From Mycobacterium sp. IS-1264 (GTDB lineage Bacteria > Actinomycetota > Actinomycetes > Mycobacteriales > Mycobacteriaceae), in NCBI RefSeq assembly GCF_001954195.1, contig NZ_MBES01000012.1:85603-149602 (forward strand): a stretch of 64,000 nucleotides of DNA, in the 5' to 3' direction. This document shows, piece after piece, positions 26,731-35,078 of the stretch (its first letter is position 1; each line of letters starts with the position of its first letter). The notes under the pieces are model-generated. The model made no database searches, was not told the origin of the DNA, and saw only the letters and a list, made by a program, of their open reading frames with translations. A program made the translations under genes and the position numbers.

Positions 26731-27681
26731 CTAACAACCGGTGGGTTGGTTGACCACATTGGCCAACGGAAGCCCGTCGCGCAGCCGGCGGCAGTTGGCA
26801 ACGGCCTCGACCAGATACCGCCGCATGGTGTCGGCCGTGTACCAGGTGACGTGCGGCGTCAGCACTACATTGTCCAGGCCCAGCAGGGGATTGTCGGGGG
26901 CGACCGGCTCGGCGTCGAAAACGTCCAGGCCCGCCGCGGCCAGCCGGCCGCCGCGCAGCGCGTCGACGAGCGCGTCTTCGTCGACGACGGCTCCGCGTGA
27001 CGTGTTGACCAGTACCGCATCCGGTTTCATCCGGGCCAGCGCGTCCCGGTCGAGCAGATGGACGGTGTCGGCGCGCAACGGTAGGTGCAGCGAGACGATG
27101 TCGCTGGCCGCCAGCAATTCGGGCAGCCGCCGCCAACCGGGCCGCCCGTCGTCGCGGGTGCTGGTGTGCAGCACGGTGGCGCCCATGGCGGTGACGATGT
27201 CGCCGACACGCTTGGCGATGTTGCCGTAGCCGACCAGGCCGACGGTGCAGCCGCCGATATCGCGTACCGTCTCGCCGAGCTCGGGATCGGCCGGCCAGCC
27301 GCAACCGCGGCGCACCGCACGATCCAGCGTCGGGAGCCTGCGCAAGGCGGCCAGCATCAGCAACACCGTGCCCTCGGCCACCGACGGTGCGTTAGCACCG
27401 GGCATATTGGCCACTGCGATACCGCATTTCGTCGCGGTTTCCACGTCGATGGTGTTGACTCCGGCGCCGAGTTTGTGCACCAACCGCAGGCGTGGCGCGC
27501 GCCGCAGGTCGGCGCCCGACAGGGGCCGCAGCACATGCCAGATCACCTGCGCGTCCGGCAGCTCCCGGTAGAAGGCGGTGTCGTCATCGTCGGCACACCA
27601 ACGAATGTCCAGCCAATCCGCTTCGGGCGCAACAAAATTAAGGACCTTGTCGCCGGGGACAAAATGGGCCAGTATCCTCAC
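26731..27681 (-). CDS. D-isomer specific 2-hydroxyacid dehydrogenase
   Basis: A 316-residue NAD(P)-dependent dehydrogenase. The nucleotide-binding fold shows CTVGLVGYGNIAKRVGD. The catalytic triad positions are present: Arg in LVNTSRGAVVDEDAL, Glu in DVFDAEPVAPDNPL and His in LTPHVTWYT. The substrate could be glyoxylate/hydroxypyruvate or another 2-keto acid. The start is GTG 27681, 7 nt after the hydrolase stop; an in-frame extension to 27831 overlaps that gene and is rejected. It is inserted, relative to M. tuberculosis, between the Rv0272c-like hydrolase and fadE6, in the same orientation and with operon spacing. Confidence 0.88.
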   Translation of the reverse strand: MRILAHFVPGDKVLNFVAPEADWLDIRWCADDDDTAFYRELPDAQVIWHVLRPLSGADLRRAPRLRLVHKLGAGVNTIDVETATKCGIAVANMPGANAPSVAEGTVLLMLAALRRLPTLDRAVRRGCGWPADPELGETVRDIGGCTVGLVGYGNIAKRVGDIVTAMGATVLHTSTRDDGRPGWRRLPELLAASDIVSLHLPLRADTVHLLDRDALARMKPDAVLVNTSRGAVVDEDALVDALRGGRLAAAGLDVFDAEPVAPDNPLLGLDNVVLTPHVTWYTADTMRRYLVEAVANCRRLRDGLPLANVVNQPTGC

Positions 27682-27688
27682 GAGATTC

Positions 27689-28822
27689 TTAGCGCCACCG
27701 CTTGGATATCCACTTGGCGATGGTATCGGCCTGCTCGGTGCGCGCGCCCGGGGTGCTGAAGTAGTGGTCGGTGTCGATCGAGCATTGGGTCTTGTCGGTG
27801 GCGGCGAGCCCGTCGTAGATGCGCTGGGCATCCGATGGAAAGACGCCGGTGTCGGCGTCGGCGTTGATCACCAGGGCCGGGCAGGAGATGCGGGCCAGAT
27901 GCGGCTCGGCGCGGGTTTGCGCGACCCGCAGACTCCACATGCCCAGCCAGTTGCGCAGCGTGCAGGCCGCGGCGATGCCGTGTGCGGAGCGGTTGGCCTT
28001 GGCCGGGATGCCCGCGTAACACAGATTCGGCTGACGCTTGGTGGGCTCGATGCTCGGATCGACCATGCGGGGATCGGCCCAGGTTCGCATGACGGTGAAC
28101 GGTCGATCGGAAAACCCCGCGGCGCGAACGCGTTTGAGTTCCATCTCGGCCCAGTCGGTAATGGCATGGTTGCGCGCGGTCTGTGCCGCACGATAGCGGG
28201 CCAGGAACTCCGGCGAGTACGGCGGACCGTTCGCCTCGTCGAACAGGTCGAGCTCGGGATCGGTGGCGACGGGATCGTTCTCGTCGACGACGGCGGCGTC
28301 CATCCACGCCGTCAGCACCTCGGGGCGCCCGGGATGGGCGGCGGTGGCCACGTAGCCGTCGGCGGGAATCAACTCGCCCAGCCCGGCCGCCGGACGCATC
28401 CCCTCGAGCGGGGTCACGTTGGGTTCGACGGCCTGGGACTGATACGCGGCCATCAAGGAGCCGCCGCCGGAATTGCCCAGCAGCACAACGGTATCCACGC
28501 CCTGGACTTCGCGCAGCCAGCGGACCCCGACGCCGATGTCGACCAGGGCGTGGTCGAGCAGAAAGCTGCTTTCGAAACCCCGGAATCTGGTGTTCCAGCC
28601 GAGAAACCCGACGCCGCGGGTCGCGATGTAGTCGGCGAGATAGTGCTCGGAGAAGTCGATCTGGTAATGCGTGGCGATCATCGCCACCTTCGGCTTGCGC
28701 CCGACCGCGCGGTGGTACAGGCCCTGGCACGGATGGCCACCCGCGCCGGCGCGTCCCGCGGTGGGAGACGGCAGCCCGACGAACTCACGGATAACGCCAG
28801 CTGCAGGAGTATGACGAGTCAC
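27689..28822 (-). CDS. Alpha/beta hydrolase (Rv0272c-like)
   Basis: A 377-residue hydrolase with nucleophile elbow GNSGGG (VVLLGNSGGGSLMAAYQSQ), His-containing early loop (MIATHYQIDFSEHYLADY), a long insertion in the middle, acid strand CPALVINADADTGVFP and catalytic His region IDTDHYFSTPG. The substrate is not known; a link to acyl-CoA or lactone breakdown is suggested by fadE6 in the same operon. The start GTG 28822 overlaps the tetR stop (GTGA), and the length equals Rv0272c. Confidence 0.88.
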   Translation of the reverse strand: MTRHTPAAGVIREFVGLPSPTAGRAGAGGHPCQGLYHRAVGRKPKVAMIATHYQIDFSEHYLADYIATRGVGFLGWNTRFRGFESSFLLDHALVDIGVGVRWLREVQGVDTVVLLGNSGGGSLMAAYQSQAVEPNVTPLEGMRPAAGLGELIPADGYVATAAHPGRPEVLTAWMDAAVVDENDPVATDPELDLFDEANGPPYSPEFLARYRAAQTARNHAITDWAEMELKRVRAAGFSDRPFTVMRTWADPRMVDPSIEPTKRQPNLCYAGIPAKANRSAHGIAAACTLRNWLGMWSLRVAQTRAEPHLARISCPALVINADADTGVFPSDAQRIYDGLAATDKTQCSIDTDHYFSTPGARTEQADTIAKWISKRWR

Positions 28823-29472
28823 TTCAGCGGCTCTCCTGGGGAGTAGATGGCCCGGTAGTAGATGTTGGCAAGCGTCTGGATGCAGGCCCGATCGTCGGGC
28901 TCGCCGGAGCGTGCCCCACTGAGCTGGATGTAGCAGAACTGGTTGAACATCGCCACGATCGCCTCGGCGATGAGCCGCGGGTCGTCTTCCGCGCAGTATC
29001 CCTCGGCCTGGGCCCGACGCACCGTCTCGGTGATGAAAGAGATTGGTATCGCACATATTTCGGACCAGTACTGGGCGAAGTCGTCGTTGACCATCGCCAG
29101 CTGGGACACGCCGATCATCTCGGCCAGCCGGTGGCGGTAGGTGTGCCAGTGCGCGGCGGCGGCCTCGTACGCCCGCTCGCGATGCGACAGGCCGTGCCGG
29201 GTCACCGTCAGCGCACGCTGGTTGGCCTCGTCGCGGAAGCGCAGGGCCCACTGCCGGACCATCGCCTCTTTGGAGTCGTAGTAGTTGTAGAACGAGGCCG
29301 CCGAACGGCCCGCCTCCGTCGCGATGTCGGCGATGGTCGTGGCCAGAATGCCCTTGCGCGCGATGACCGTTCGGGCGGCCGCGTCGATCGCCGCTTGGGT
29401 GCGGCGGCCCCGGTGCGTCGGGAAGTCGGGGGACTGGCCTGGCCGGCGATTGGGCTCTGCCGCGGTCAACAC
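28819..29472 (-). CDS. TetR-family repressor (Rv0273c-like)
   Basis: A 217-residue TetR regulator. The HTH lies at about residues 40-65 (TTIADIATEAGRSAASFYNY) followed by the family's YDSKEAMVRQ. The C-terminal ligand domain is helical with FNQFCYIQLSG. GTG 29472 is chosen because GGGAGG lies 8 nt upstream; GTG 29481 is too close to that site. It heads the operon with hydrolase, dehydrogenase and fadE6 and is divergent from a glyoxalase gene. A palindromic operator candidate fills the spacer, so both directions are probably self-controlled and induced by an acyl-CoA or related ligand. Confidence 0.9.
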   Translation of the reverse strand: MLTAAEPNRRPGQSPDFPTHRGRRTQAAIDAAARTVIARKGILATTIADIATEAGRSAASFYNYYDSKEAMVRQWALRFRDEANQRALTVTRHGLSHRERAYEAAAAHWHTYRHRLAEMIGVSQLAMVNDDFAQYWSEICAIPISFITETVRRAQAEGYCAEDDPRLIAEAIVAMFNQFCYIQLSGARSGEPDDRACIQTLANIYYRAIYSPGEPLK

Positions 29473-29496
29473 GTGGCACACCTCCCTGGAGCAAAA

Positions 29497-29528
29497 CTGA
29501 ATCTGATGTTAGATTCAGATCTGAATCT
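29497..29528. promoter_or_regulatory. TetR operator candidate: CTGAATCT repeats
   Basis: Three copies of one half-site: CTGAATCT (29497-29504), its complement AGATTCAG (29511-29518), and CTGAATCT again (29521-29528). The last two form a perfect 18-bp palindrome and the first two a 22-bp dyad with 6-bp spacer, so two overlapping dimers could bind. It lies between the divergent tetR and glyoxalase genes. Confidence 0.75.
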
Positions 29529-29563
29529 TGGCCAGGGCCTGCACCTCGATTGGGAGCCGCAAG

Positions 29564-30145
29564 ATGATCAAGCCGCACAACACCAACACGGAATTCGAGC
29601 TCGGCGGAATCAATCACGTCGCGCTGGTGTGCTCCGACATGGCACGCACCGTGGACTTCTACAGCAACGTCCTGGGCATGCCGCTGATCAAATCGCTCGA
29701 TCTGCCGGGTGGTCAGGGGCAGCACTTCTTCTTCGACGCCGGCAACGGCGACTGCGTCGCCTTTTTCTGGTTCGCCGACGCGGCCGACCGGGTGCCCGGC
29801 ATCTCGTCGCCGGGCGCCATCCCGGGCATCGGCGACATCACCAGCGCGGTGAGCACGATGAACCACCTGGCGTTTCATGTGCCGGCCGAGAAGTTCGACG
29901 CCTACCGGCAACGACTCAAGGACAAGGGCGTGCGTGTGGGCCCGGTGCTCAACCACGACGAGAGTGAGATGCAGGTGTCGGCGACGGTGCATCCCGGCGT
30001 GTACGTGCGCTCGTTCTACTTTCAGGATCCCGACGGCATCACGCTGGAATTCGCTTGCTGGGTAAAGGAATTCACCGACGGCGACGCTCAGGCGGTGCCG
30101 AAGACGGCGGCCGACCGGCGACCTCGGGTCCAGGCCGTAGGCTGA
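29564..30145 (+). CDS. Glyoxalase/dioxygenase (VOC) family protein (Rv0274-like)
   Basis: A 193-residue vicinal-oxygen-chelate metalloprotein. The two beta-alpha-beta-beta-beta modules begin at INHVALVCSDMARTVDFYSN (about residue 13) and MNHLAFHVPAEKFDAYRQRL (about 99), and the end shows FYFQDPDGITLEFACW with the metal-ligand Glu. His in NHVAL and NHLAF and this Glu are likely ligands. ATG 29564 follows GGGAG and gives the M. tuberculosis length; an upstream in-frame start at 29528 sits inside the operator. Substrate unknown; divergent control with a fatty-acid-type operon suggests aldehyde or aromatic catabolite handling. Confidence 0.87.
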   Translation: MIKPHNTNTEFELGGINHVALVCSDMARTVDFYSNVLGMPLIKSLDLPGGQGQHFFFDAGNGDCVAFFWFADAADRVPGISSPGAIPGIGDITSAVSTMNHLAFHVPAEKFDAYRQRLKDKGVRVGPVLNHDESEMQVSATVHPGVYVRSFYFQDPDGITLEFACWVKEFTDGDAQAVPKTAADRRPRVQAVG

Positions 30146-30178
30146 CTGGCAAGACCGTGCGCAACCCGGGGGACGCCC

Positions 30179-30730
30179 ATGATTACCGACGGGGTTTTGA
30201 CCGACGAACAGATCGCGGCGTTGACGCCCGCACAGCGGCGGGAGCTGATCTCCCGTCTTGAGCAACCCTTGAGCGAGTTGATTGACCCGGAGTTGATCAG
30301 CCGGATTCGGCGTATCCGGTTGGGCGTCATGATCGGTGGTTCGATCGCCATGATCCCCTGGCTCGTCTACCTCTCGATGACGCTGCCGGAGAACTACGTC
30401 GCGCACAACTGGCCCGTCACCTGGGTCGGTTTCGATATCTTGCTGGTCGTGTTCATGGCGGCCACGGCCGTGCTGGGATACCTGCGTCGCCAGCTGCTGG
30501 TGCTTGCCGCGTTCACCGCCGGCGTGTTGCTGATCTGCGACGCATGGTTCGACCTATTGACCGCCGGACCCAACGACCTGCGGCTGTCGGTGATCACGGC
30601 GCTGGGGATCGAGGTGCCGGTGGCGGTCCTTTTGATCACCGGCGCGCTGCGGGTCGTGCGGCTTACGATGATGCGCTTTTGGCTGCTGAAGCCCGGGATG
30701 CGACTGTGGCAGCTGCCGCTGTTTCCCTGA
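30179..30730 (+). CDS. Four-helix integral membrane protein
   Basis: A 183-residue protein with an N-terminal cytosolic segment (LTDEQIAALTPAQRRELISR) and four hydrophobic segments: LGVMIGGSIAMIPWLVYLSM, WVGFDILLVVFMAATAVLGY, LLVLAAFTAGVLLICDAW and GIEVPVAVLLITGALRVV. No catalytic motif is recognised. The ATG has GGGGGA upstream and lies 33 nt after the glyoxalase stop, so the two may be co-transcribed. Its last 68 bp overlap the 3' end of the convergent tetR gene. It belongs to a group of actinobacterial membrane proteins of unknown function. Confidence 0.75.
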   Translation: MITDGVLTDEQIAALTPAQRRELISRLEQPLSELIDPELISRIRRIRLGVMIGGSIAMIPWLVYLSMTLPENYVAHNWPVTWVGFDILLVVFMAATAVLGYLRRQLLVLAAFTAGVLLICDAWFDLLTAGPNDLRLSVITALGIEVPVAVLLITGALRVVRLTMMRFWLLKPGMRLWQLPLFP

Positions 30731-31352
30731 GGCCGTACAGGTTTGGGTCGGCGAGGCGGTCGAGCAGCGAGGCCAGCTGATCGACCAGCTGGTCCGGTTC
30801 GAGCCGGACGTCGCCGGCCAGCCAGGCGCTGATCGTTTGGCCGGCGCCGCCGACCGCGAAGTGCGCCCCCGCCTTCATGCGGTCGTTTGCCGGCATCCGC
30901 TCGGCATCGCCGGCGTGCTGGCCCAGCAGCATGGCGAACAGCGCGGTGGACTCGGCGCGCTTGCGCACGATCACGGGATCGGCGAGCTGGGTGCTGAACA
31001 GCAGGCGCCCGACGCGGGCATCACCGGCGATAGTCCGCACGATGTTGGCCATCCCCGCTCGCGTCTGCTCGTGCACGGGTACCGCCGCGACCGCGGCCTG
31101 CGTGGTGGCGGCCAGATCGGCGACGACCCAATCGAAGACGTGGCCGACGAATTCGTCCTTGTCCGCGAAGCTTTCGTAGAAGTACCGCGCGGCCAGGCCC
31201 GCCCGGCGGCACACGCCGCGCACGGTCAGAGCCGAGACGTCCTGCCGCTCCGCCCCCAGCAGGTCCAGGCCGGCGGCCAATAGCCGGCCGCGGCGAGCCG
31301 CAAGCCGTTCGGCGGCCTTCACCCCGCGGTAGGGCCGTGCGCTCTCGCTCAT
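30663..31352 (-). CDS. TetR-family regulator (Rv0275c-like)
   Basis: A 229-residue TetR regulator: HTH at about residues 36-60 (ALTVRGVCRRAGLAARYFYE) followed by SFADKDEFVGHVFDWVV. The C-terminal end (ATVASRASAAKSASS) is low complexity and is the part that overlaps the convergent membrane-protein gene by 68 bp, so the last residues may be a recent extension. Start at ATG 31352; the longer ORF to 31388 is less likely. It is divergent from the DUF2236 gene, its probable target. Confidence 0.87.
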   Translation of the reverse strand: MSESARPYRGVKAAERLAARRGRLLAAGLDLLGAERQDVSALTVRGVCRRAGLAARYFYESFADKDEFVGHVFDWVVADLAATTQAAVAAVPVHEQTRAGMANIVRTIAGDARVGRLLFSTQLADPVIVRKRAESTALFAMLLGQHAGDAERMPANDRMKAGAHFAVGGAGQTISAWLAGDVRLEPDQLVDQLASLLDRLADPNLYGLRETAAAATVASRASAAKSASS

Positions 31353-31444
31353 GAAGACGATCTTGACATCGGCGCGGCGTGGGGACAATATCAGGAAACA
31401 AGCGTTCTCACATTTGGCTCGGCGGCGGCCGCGGGAGGTTCACC

Positions 31445-32341
31445 TTGGCAATGCATGTCCACCAGCGCCACGTTGAGCGGGCGATCGCCGATCCGCCCCG
31501 TCCGCGGCGGCGGCGGCGCGTCCGGTCGCTGGGGATCGACGAGGGTTTGATGGGCGTGGCGCTGCTGGCCGGCCCGGCGAACGTGATCATGCAACTGGCG
31601 CGGCCCGGCGTCGGCTACGGCGTGCTGGAGAGTCGCGTCGAGAGTGGCCGGGTCGATCTGCACCCCATCAAACGAGCGCGCACCACCTTCACCTACCTCG
31701 CGGTGGCCACCGCGGGCAGCGATGCGCAGAAGGAGGCCTTTCGCCGCGCGGTGAACCGGGCCCATGCGGAGGTGTACTCCACGCCCGAAAGCCCGGTGCA
31801 ATACAACGCTTTCGACGTGGATTTGCAGTTGTGGGTGGGGGCGTGTCTGTACAAGGGCGGGGTCGATATCTACCGCATCTTCATCGGTGAGCTGGACGGC
31901 GAAGATGCCGACCGCCACTACCGCGAGGGTATGTCGCTGGCCACCACGTTGCAGGTGCCGCCCGAGATGTGGCCGCCGGATCGCGCCGCCTTCGACCGGT
32001 ACTGGCAGGAGTCGCTGGCCAAGGTGCACATCGACGACGCGGTGCGCGACTACCTGTACCCGATCGCCGCGGGCCGGATGCGCGGGGTAGCGCTGCCGGG
32101 CCCGCTGCAACGCATGTCGGACGACTTCGCGCTGCTGATCACGACGGGGTTCTTGCCGCAGCGGTTTCGCGACGAGATGCGGTTGCCGTGGGATGCCGCC
32201 AGGCAGCGGCGATTCGACCGACTGATGGCGGTCTTGCGCACGGCCAACCGGCTGTTGCCCCGATTCATTCGACGGTTCCCGTTCAACGTGCTGCTGTGGG
32301 ACGTCGACCGCCGAATCAGGACGGGGCGCCCGCTGGTCTGA
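31445..32341 (+). CDS. DUF2236 / MpaB-type oxygenase family protein (Rv0276-like)
   Basis: A protein of about 298 residues of the DUF2236 family, which includes latex-clearing protein Lcp and fungal MpaB. It shows AGPANVIMQLARPGVGYGV early on, the central PVQYNAFDVDLQLWVGACLYKG region and DDAVRDYLYPIAAGRMRG. The His/Arg-rich interior suggests haem binding as in Lcp, but this is not provable here. GGGAGG at 31433-31438 fits a TTG start at 31445 (6-nt spacing); ATG 31451 is the alternative. It ends 17 bp before a Zur-like box that precedes the ESX-3 cluster. Confidence 0.83.
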   Translation: MAMHVHQRHVERAIADPPRPRRRRRVRSLGIDEGLMGVALLAGPANVIMQLARPGVGYGVLESRVESGRVDLHPIKRARTTFTYLAVATAGSDAQKEAFRRAVNRAHAEVYSTPESPVQYNAFDVDLQLWVGACLYKGGVDIYRIFIGELDGEDADRHYREGMSLATTLQVPPEMWPPDRAAFDRYWQESLAKVHIDDAVRDYLYPIAAGRMRGVALPGPLQRMSDDFALLITTGFLPQRFRDEMRLPWDAARQRRFDRLMAVLRTANRLLPRFIRRFPFNVLLWDVDRRIRTGRPLV

Positions 32342-32358
32342 CGCCGAGCGCGTCCGCT

Positions 32359-32382
32359 TGATAACGACAATCATTTTCATTA
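32359..32382. promoter_or_regulatory. Zur-like box upstream of the first PPE gene
   Basis: An AT-rich imperfect palindrome reading TGATAACGACAATC then ATTTTCATTA in a GC-rich background. The right half is identical to that of the near-perfect box upstream of eccA3. Mycobacterial Zur sites have a TGAAAA...TTTTCA form. It would put the first PPE and methyltransferase under zinc control with the ESX-3 operon. Confidence 0.65.
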
Positions 32383-32423
32383 AGCTCTCGGTCTGGTAAA
32401 ACTCTCCAGCCCGAGGGGTGGCC

Positions 32424-34019
32424 GTGACAGCTCCGATTTGGATGGCCCTACCGCCGGAAGTGCACTCCGCCCTGCTCAGCGGTGGCCCGGGCCCGGGGTC
32501 GCTGCTGGCGGCCGCGGGGGCGTGGGACTCGCTGAGCGGCGAATACGCCTCTGCGGCACAGGAACTCAGCACACTGTTGGCCGGCGTGCAGGCGGGCGCA
32601 TGGGAGGGCCCGAGCGCCGAGTCCTACGTGGCCGCCCACGCCCCGTATCTGGCGTGGCTGACCCAGGCCAGCGCGAACAGCGCTGCGGCTGCCGCTCAGC
32701 ATGAGACGGCGGCGACGTCCTACACCGCCGCGCTGGCGGCCATGCCGACACTGGCCGAACTCGCCGCCAACCACGTCGTCCACGGAGTCTTGGTGGCCAC
32801 CAACTTCTTCGGGATCAACACCATCCCCATCGCCGTCAACGAGGCCGACTATGCGCGGATGTGGGTCCAGGCCGCCACCACGATGGCGACCTATCAAGGA
32901 GTGTCCAGCGCGGCGTTGGCCGCGACGCCGCAAACCGCGCCCGCGCCGCAAATCGTGAAAAGCGATGCCTCGAGCCAGGATTCGGGGGAGAACCCCTTCC
33001 CCGACCCCACCGTCGACAACCCGATCGATGACTTCATCGCCAACATCCTGAAAAACTTCGGGATCAACTGGGACCCCGCCCACGCGATGGTGAATGGCAT
33101 TCCCTACGACGAATACACGAATCCGGGGGAACCGATCTACTGGGTCGTCCGCGCCCTCGAGCTCTTTGAGGACTTTCAGCAGTTTTTCGTCTACCTGCAG
33201 ACAAATCCGGCGTTGGCCTTCCAGTACCTGGTCGCCCTCGAGATGTTCGACTGGCCGACCCACATCGCGCAGATCGCCAGCTTCCTGGGCAGCCAGCCGG
33301 CATTGCTGGTGGTTCCCGCCCTCGTCGTGGCGGCGCCGTTGGGGGCTCTCGGCGGTTTCGCGGGGCTCGCCGGGCTCGCCGCACTACCCGCGCCCGCGGT
33401 CGTGCCGGCCCCGGCACCCGTCGCCCCCCCGCCCGCCTTGGTGCCCGTGCTGGGATCGGGCCCCGTGACCGCGCCAGCCGCGGCGGCCGCGCCGGCCGCC
33501 GCGATCGCGCCCGCTCCCACAGCGACCGCGGTGGCCAGCGCCGCGCCACCGACGGCGCCGCCGGCCGCGACTGGGACGGCTTTCGTGCCCCCGTACGTCG
33601 TGGGGCCTCCCCGCATCGGACTCGGCACGGCAATCGGCGCGAGCGCCAGCTCCAGCGCCAAGAAGAAGGCTTCCGAGCCCGAAAGCGCTGCCGCGGCGGC
33701 CGGGGCGGCAGCGCGGGAGGCGGCGCGGGCACGGCGGCGGCAGCGCGCGCGACAGCGCGGCCACAGCGACGAGTTCATGGACATGAACATCGACGTCGAC
33801 CCGGACTGGGATGCGTCGCCGCCGACCGCGGCGTCGGAACGGGGCGCCAGCAATCTGGGGTTCGCCGGCACCGCGCCCAAGCGAGCGGCCGCCGAGGCGG
33901 CGGGCTTGACCACCCTGGCCGGTGACGAATTCGATGGCGGCCCAAAGATGCCGATGGTGCCGGGTACCTGGGACTCCGACGGCGGCGACGAGACGGGCCG
34001 TGACGGCCCGTCCGCGTAG
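32424..34019 (+). CDS. PPE-PPW family protein (PPE3/Rv0280-like)
   Basis: A 531-residue PPE protein. The PPE domain (about residues 1-175) begins [19 protein letters not shown], has the Trp-x-Gly turn [17 protein letters not shown], and [20 protein letters not shown]. The middle is variable, followed by an Ala/Pro-rich linker. A basic segment ([12 protein letters not shown]) precedes [11 protein letters not shown], and the C-terminus has GFAGTA and PMVPGTW, the PPW signature. It is probably secreted by ESX-3 with a PE partner and EspG3. GTG 32424 has GAGGGG 5 nt upstream and is preferred to GTG 32418. It is a close paralogue of the next PPE gene and of PPE4. Confidence 0.88.
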   Translation: MTAPIWMALPPEVHSALLSGGPGPGSLLAAAGAWDSLSGEYASAAQELSTLLAGVQAGAWEGPSAESYVAAHAPYLAWLTQASANSAAAAAQHETAATSYTAALAAMPTLAELAANHVVHGVLVATNFFGINTIPIAVNEADYARMWVQAATTMATYQGVSSAALAATPQTAPAPQIVKSDASSQDSGENPFPDPTVDNPIDDFIANILKNFGINWDPAHAMVNGIPYDEYTNPGEPIYWVVRALELFEDFQQFFVYLQTNPALAFQYLVALEMFDWPTHIAQIASFLGSQPALLVVPALVVAAPLGALGGFAGLAGLAALPAPAVVPAPAPVAPPPALVPVLGSGPVTAPAAAAAPAAAIAPAPTATAVASAAPPTAPPAATGTAFVPPYVVGPPRIGLGTAIGASASSSAKKKASEPESAAAAAGAAAREAARARRRQRARQRGHSDEFMDMNIDVDPDWDASPPTAASERGASNLGFAGTAPKRAAAEAAGLTTLAGDEFDGGPKMPMVPGTWDSDGGDETGRDGPSA

Positions 34020-34029
34020 TGTCGGTTGG

Positions 34030-34935
34030 GTGCGGAGTGAAGGCGATAGTTGGGATATCACAACAAGTGTCGGGGCGACGGCGTTGTTCGTGGCGACCGC
34101 GCGGGCGCTCGAGGCGCAGAAGCCCGAGCCGCTGGTGGTCGATGAATATGCCGAGTTGTTTTGCCGCGCCGTCGGCGGCCCCGCGGCCGACGTTCTCGAC
34201 GGTAAGGCTCCCGACCACCCGCTGAAGACCGCGGAGTTTGGCCAGCATTTTGTCAACTTCCAGGGCGCTCGCACGAGGTACTTCGACGAATATTTCCGTC
34301 GGGCCGCCGACGCCGGCGTGCGGCAGATCGTCATCCTGGCCGCGGGACTGGACTCCCGCGCCTACCGGCTGGACTGGCCGGCCGGGACCACGATCTTCGA
34401 GTTGGACCGGCCCGAGGTCCTCGACTTCAAGCGTGAGGTGCTCACCAGCCACGGTGTGCAGCCGCGTGCCGAGCGCCGGGAGGTCGCTGTCGATCTGCGT
34501 GAGAACTGGTCACAAGCTTTGCGGGCCAGCGGCTTTGATCCGGCCAAGCCGTCGGCCTGGATTGCCGAGGGCCTGCTGATCTATCTCCCCGCCGACGCAC
34601 AGGAGCAGCTGTTCGCCGGCGTCGACGGCCTGGCAGGCCAGGGCAGCCACGTCGCGGTCGAGGACGGGGCGCCGCTGCCGCCCGACGAGTTCGAGGCCGC
34701 GGTCGAGGAGGAACGCGCCGCCGCCGCCGAGGGCGACCAGCGCCTGTTTTTCCGGTTGGTCTACAACGAGCGGTGCGCGCCGGCCGACGAATGGTTCGGC
34801 GGGCGGGGCTGGACCGCGGTCGGCACGCCGCTGGCCGACTATCTGCGCGAAGTCGGCAGGCCGGTGCCCGAACCGGACACCGAATCCGGCCCGATGATCG
34901 CCCGTAACACCCTGGTGAGTGCCGTCAAGGCCTGA
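34030..34935 (+). CDS. SAM-dependent methyltransferase (Rv0281-like)
   Basis: A 301-residue member of the mycobacterial leucine carboxyl methyltransferase-like family. Family marks are [20 protein letters not shown] near the start, the SAM-binding [17 protein letters not shown] (about residue 105), [12 protein letters not shown] and [15 protein letters not shown]. The methyl acceptor is unknown; several such paralogues exist per mycobacterial genome. GTG 34030 gives the M. tuberculosis length; it lies 10 nt after the PPE stop. It sits between two PPE genes. Confidence 0.88.
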   Translation: MRSEGDSWDITTSVGATALFVATARALEAQKPEPLVVDEYAELFCRAVGGPAADVLDGKAPDHPLKTAEFGQHFVNFQGARTRYFDEYFRRAADAGVRQIVILAAGLDSRAYRLDWPAGTTIFELDRPEVLDFKREVLTSHGVQPRAERREVAVDLRENWSQALRASGFDPAKPSAWIAEGLLIYLPADAQEQLFAGVDGLAGQGSHVAVEDGAPLPPDEFEAAVEEERAAAAEGDQRLFFRLVYNERCAPADEWFGGRGWTAVGTPLADYLREVGRPVPEPDTESGPMIARNTLVSAVKA

Positions 34936-34970
34936 GGCCGCGCGAAGAATCTCCGATGAATCGGCCGCGC

Positions 34971-34987
34971 CCGGGAACTTTTCCCGG
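34971..34987. promoter_or_regulatory. Hairpin/palindrome in the gap before the second PPE gene
   Basis: CCGGGAACTTTTCCCGG, an imperfect palindrome resembling the perfect one at 21357-21374. It lies 92 bp before the second PPE start and 36 bp after the methyltransferase stop. It may be a weak terminator or an operator. Confidence 0.35.
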
Positions 34988-35078
34988 CCGCCCGCCGACT
35001 ACTAGCGGCGTGATGCTTGCGCCGCCTCACAGCCCAGGCGGCCGTTGATCTCACCCCCAGGGTCCCGGGAGGCCGCGA

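Noticed and set aside
27689..30406. A 905-codon minus-strand frame joining the hydrolase to sequence antisense to the glyoxalase and tetR genes
   Set aside because: Its first 500 codons are low-complexity Arg/Gly/Ala read-through opposite or out of frame with real genes; the hydrolase start at 28822 is set by the GTGA overlap.
32950..33420. Possible frameshift or break in the first PPE gene because its middle differs from its paralogues
   Set aside because: The frame is continuous from PPE domain to PPW tail; the middle is simply the variable region of the family.
34971..34987. Rho-independent terminator after the methyltransferase gene
   Set aside because: The stem is short and not followed by a T run; kept only as a low-confidence palindrome.
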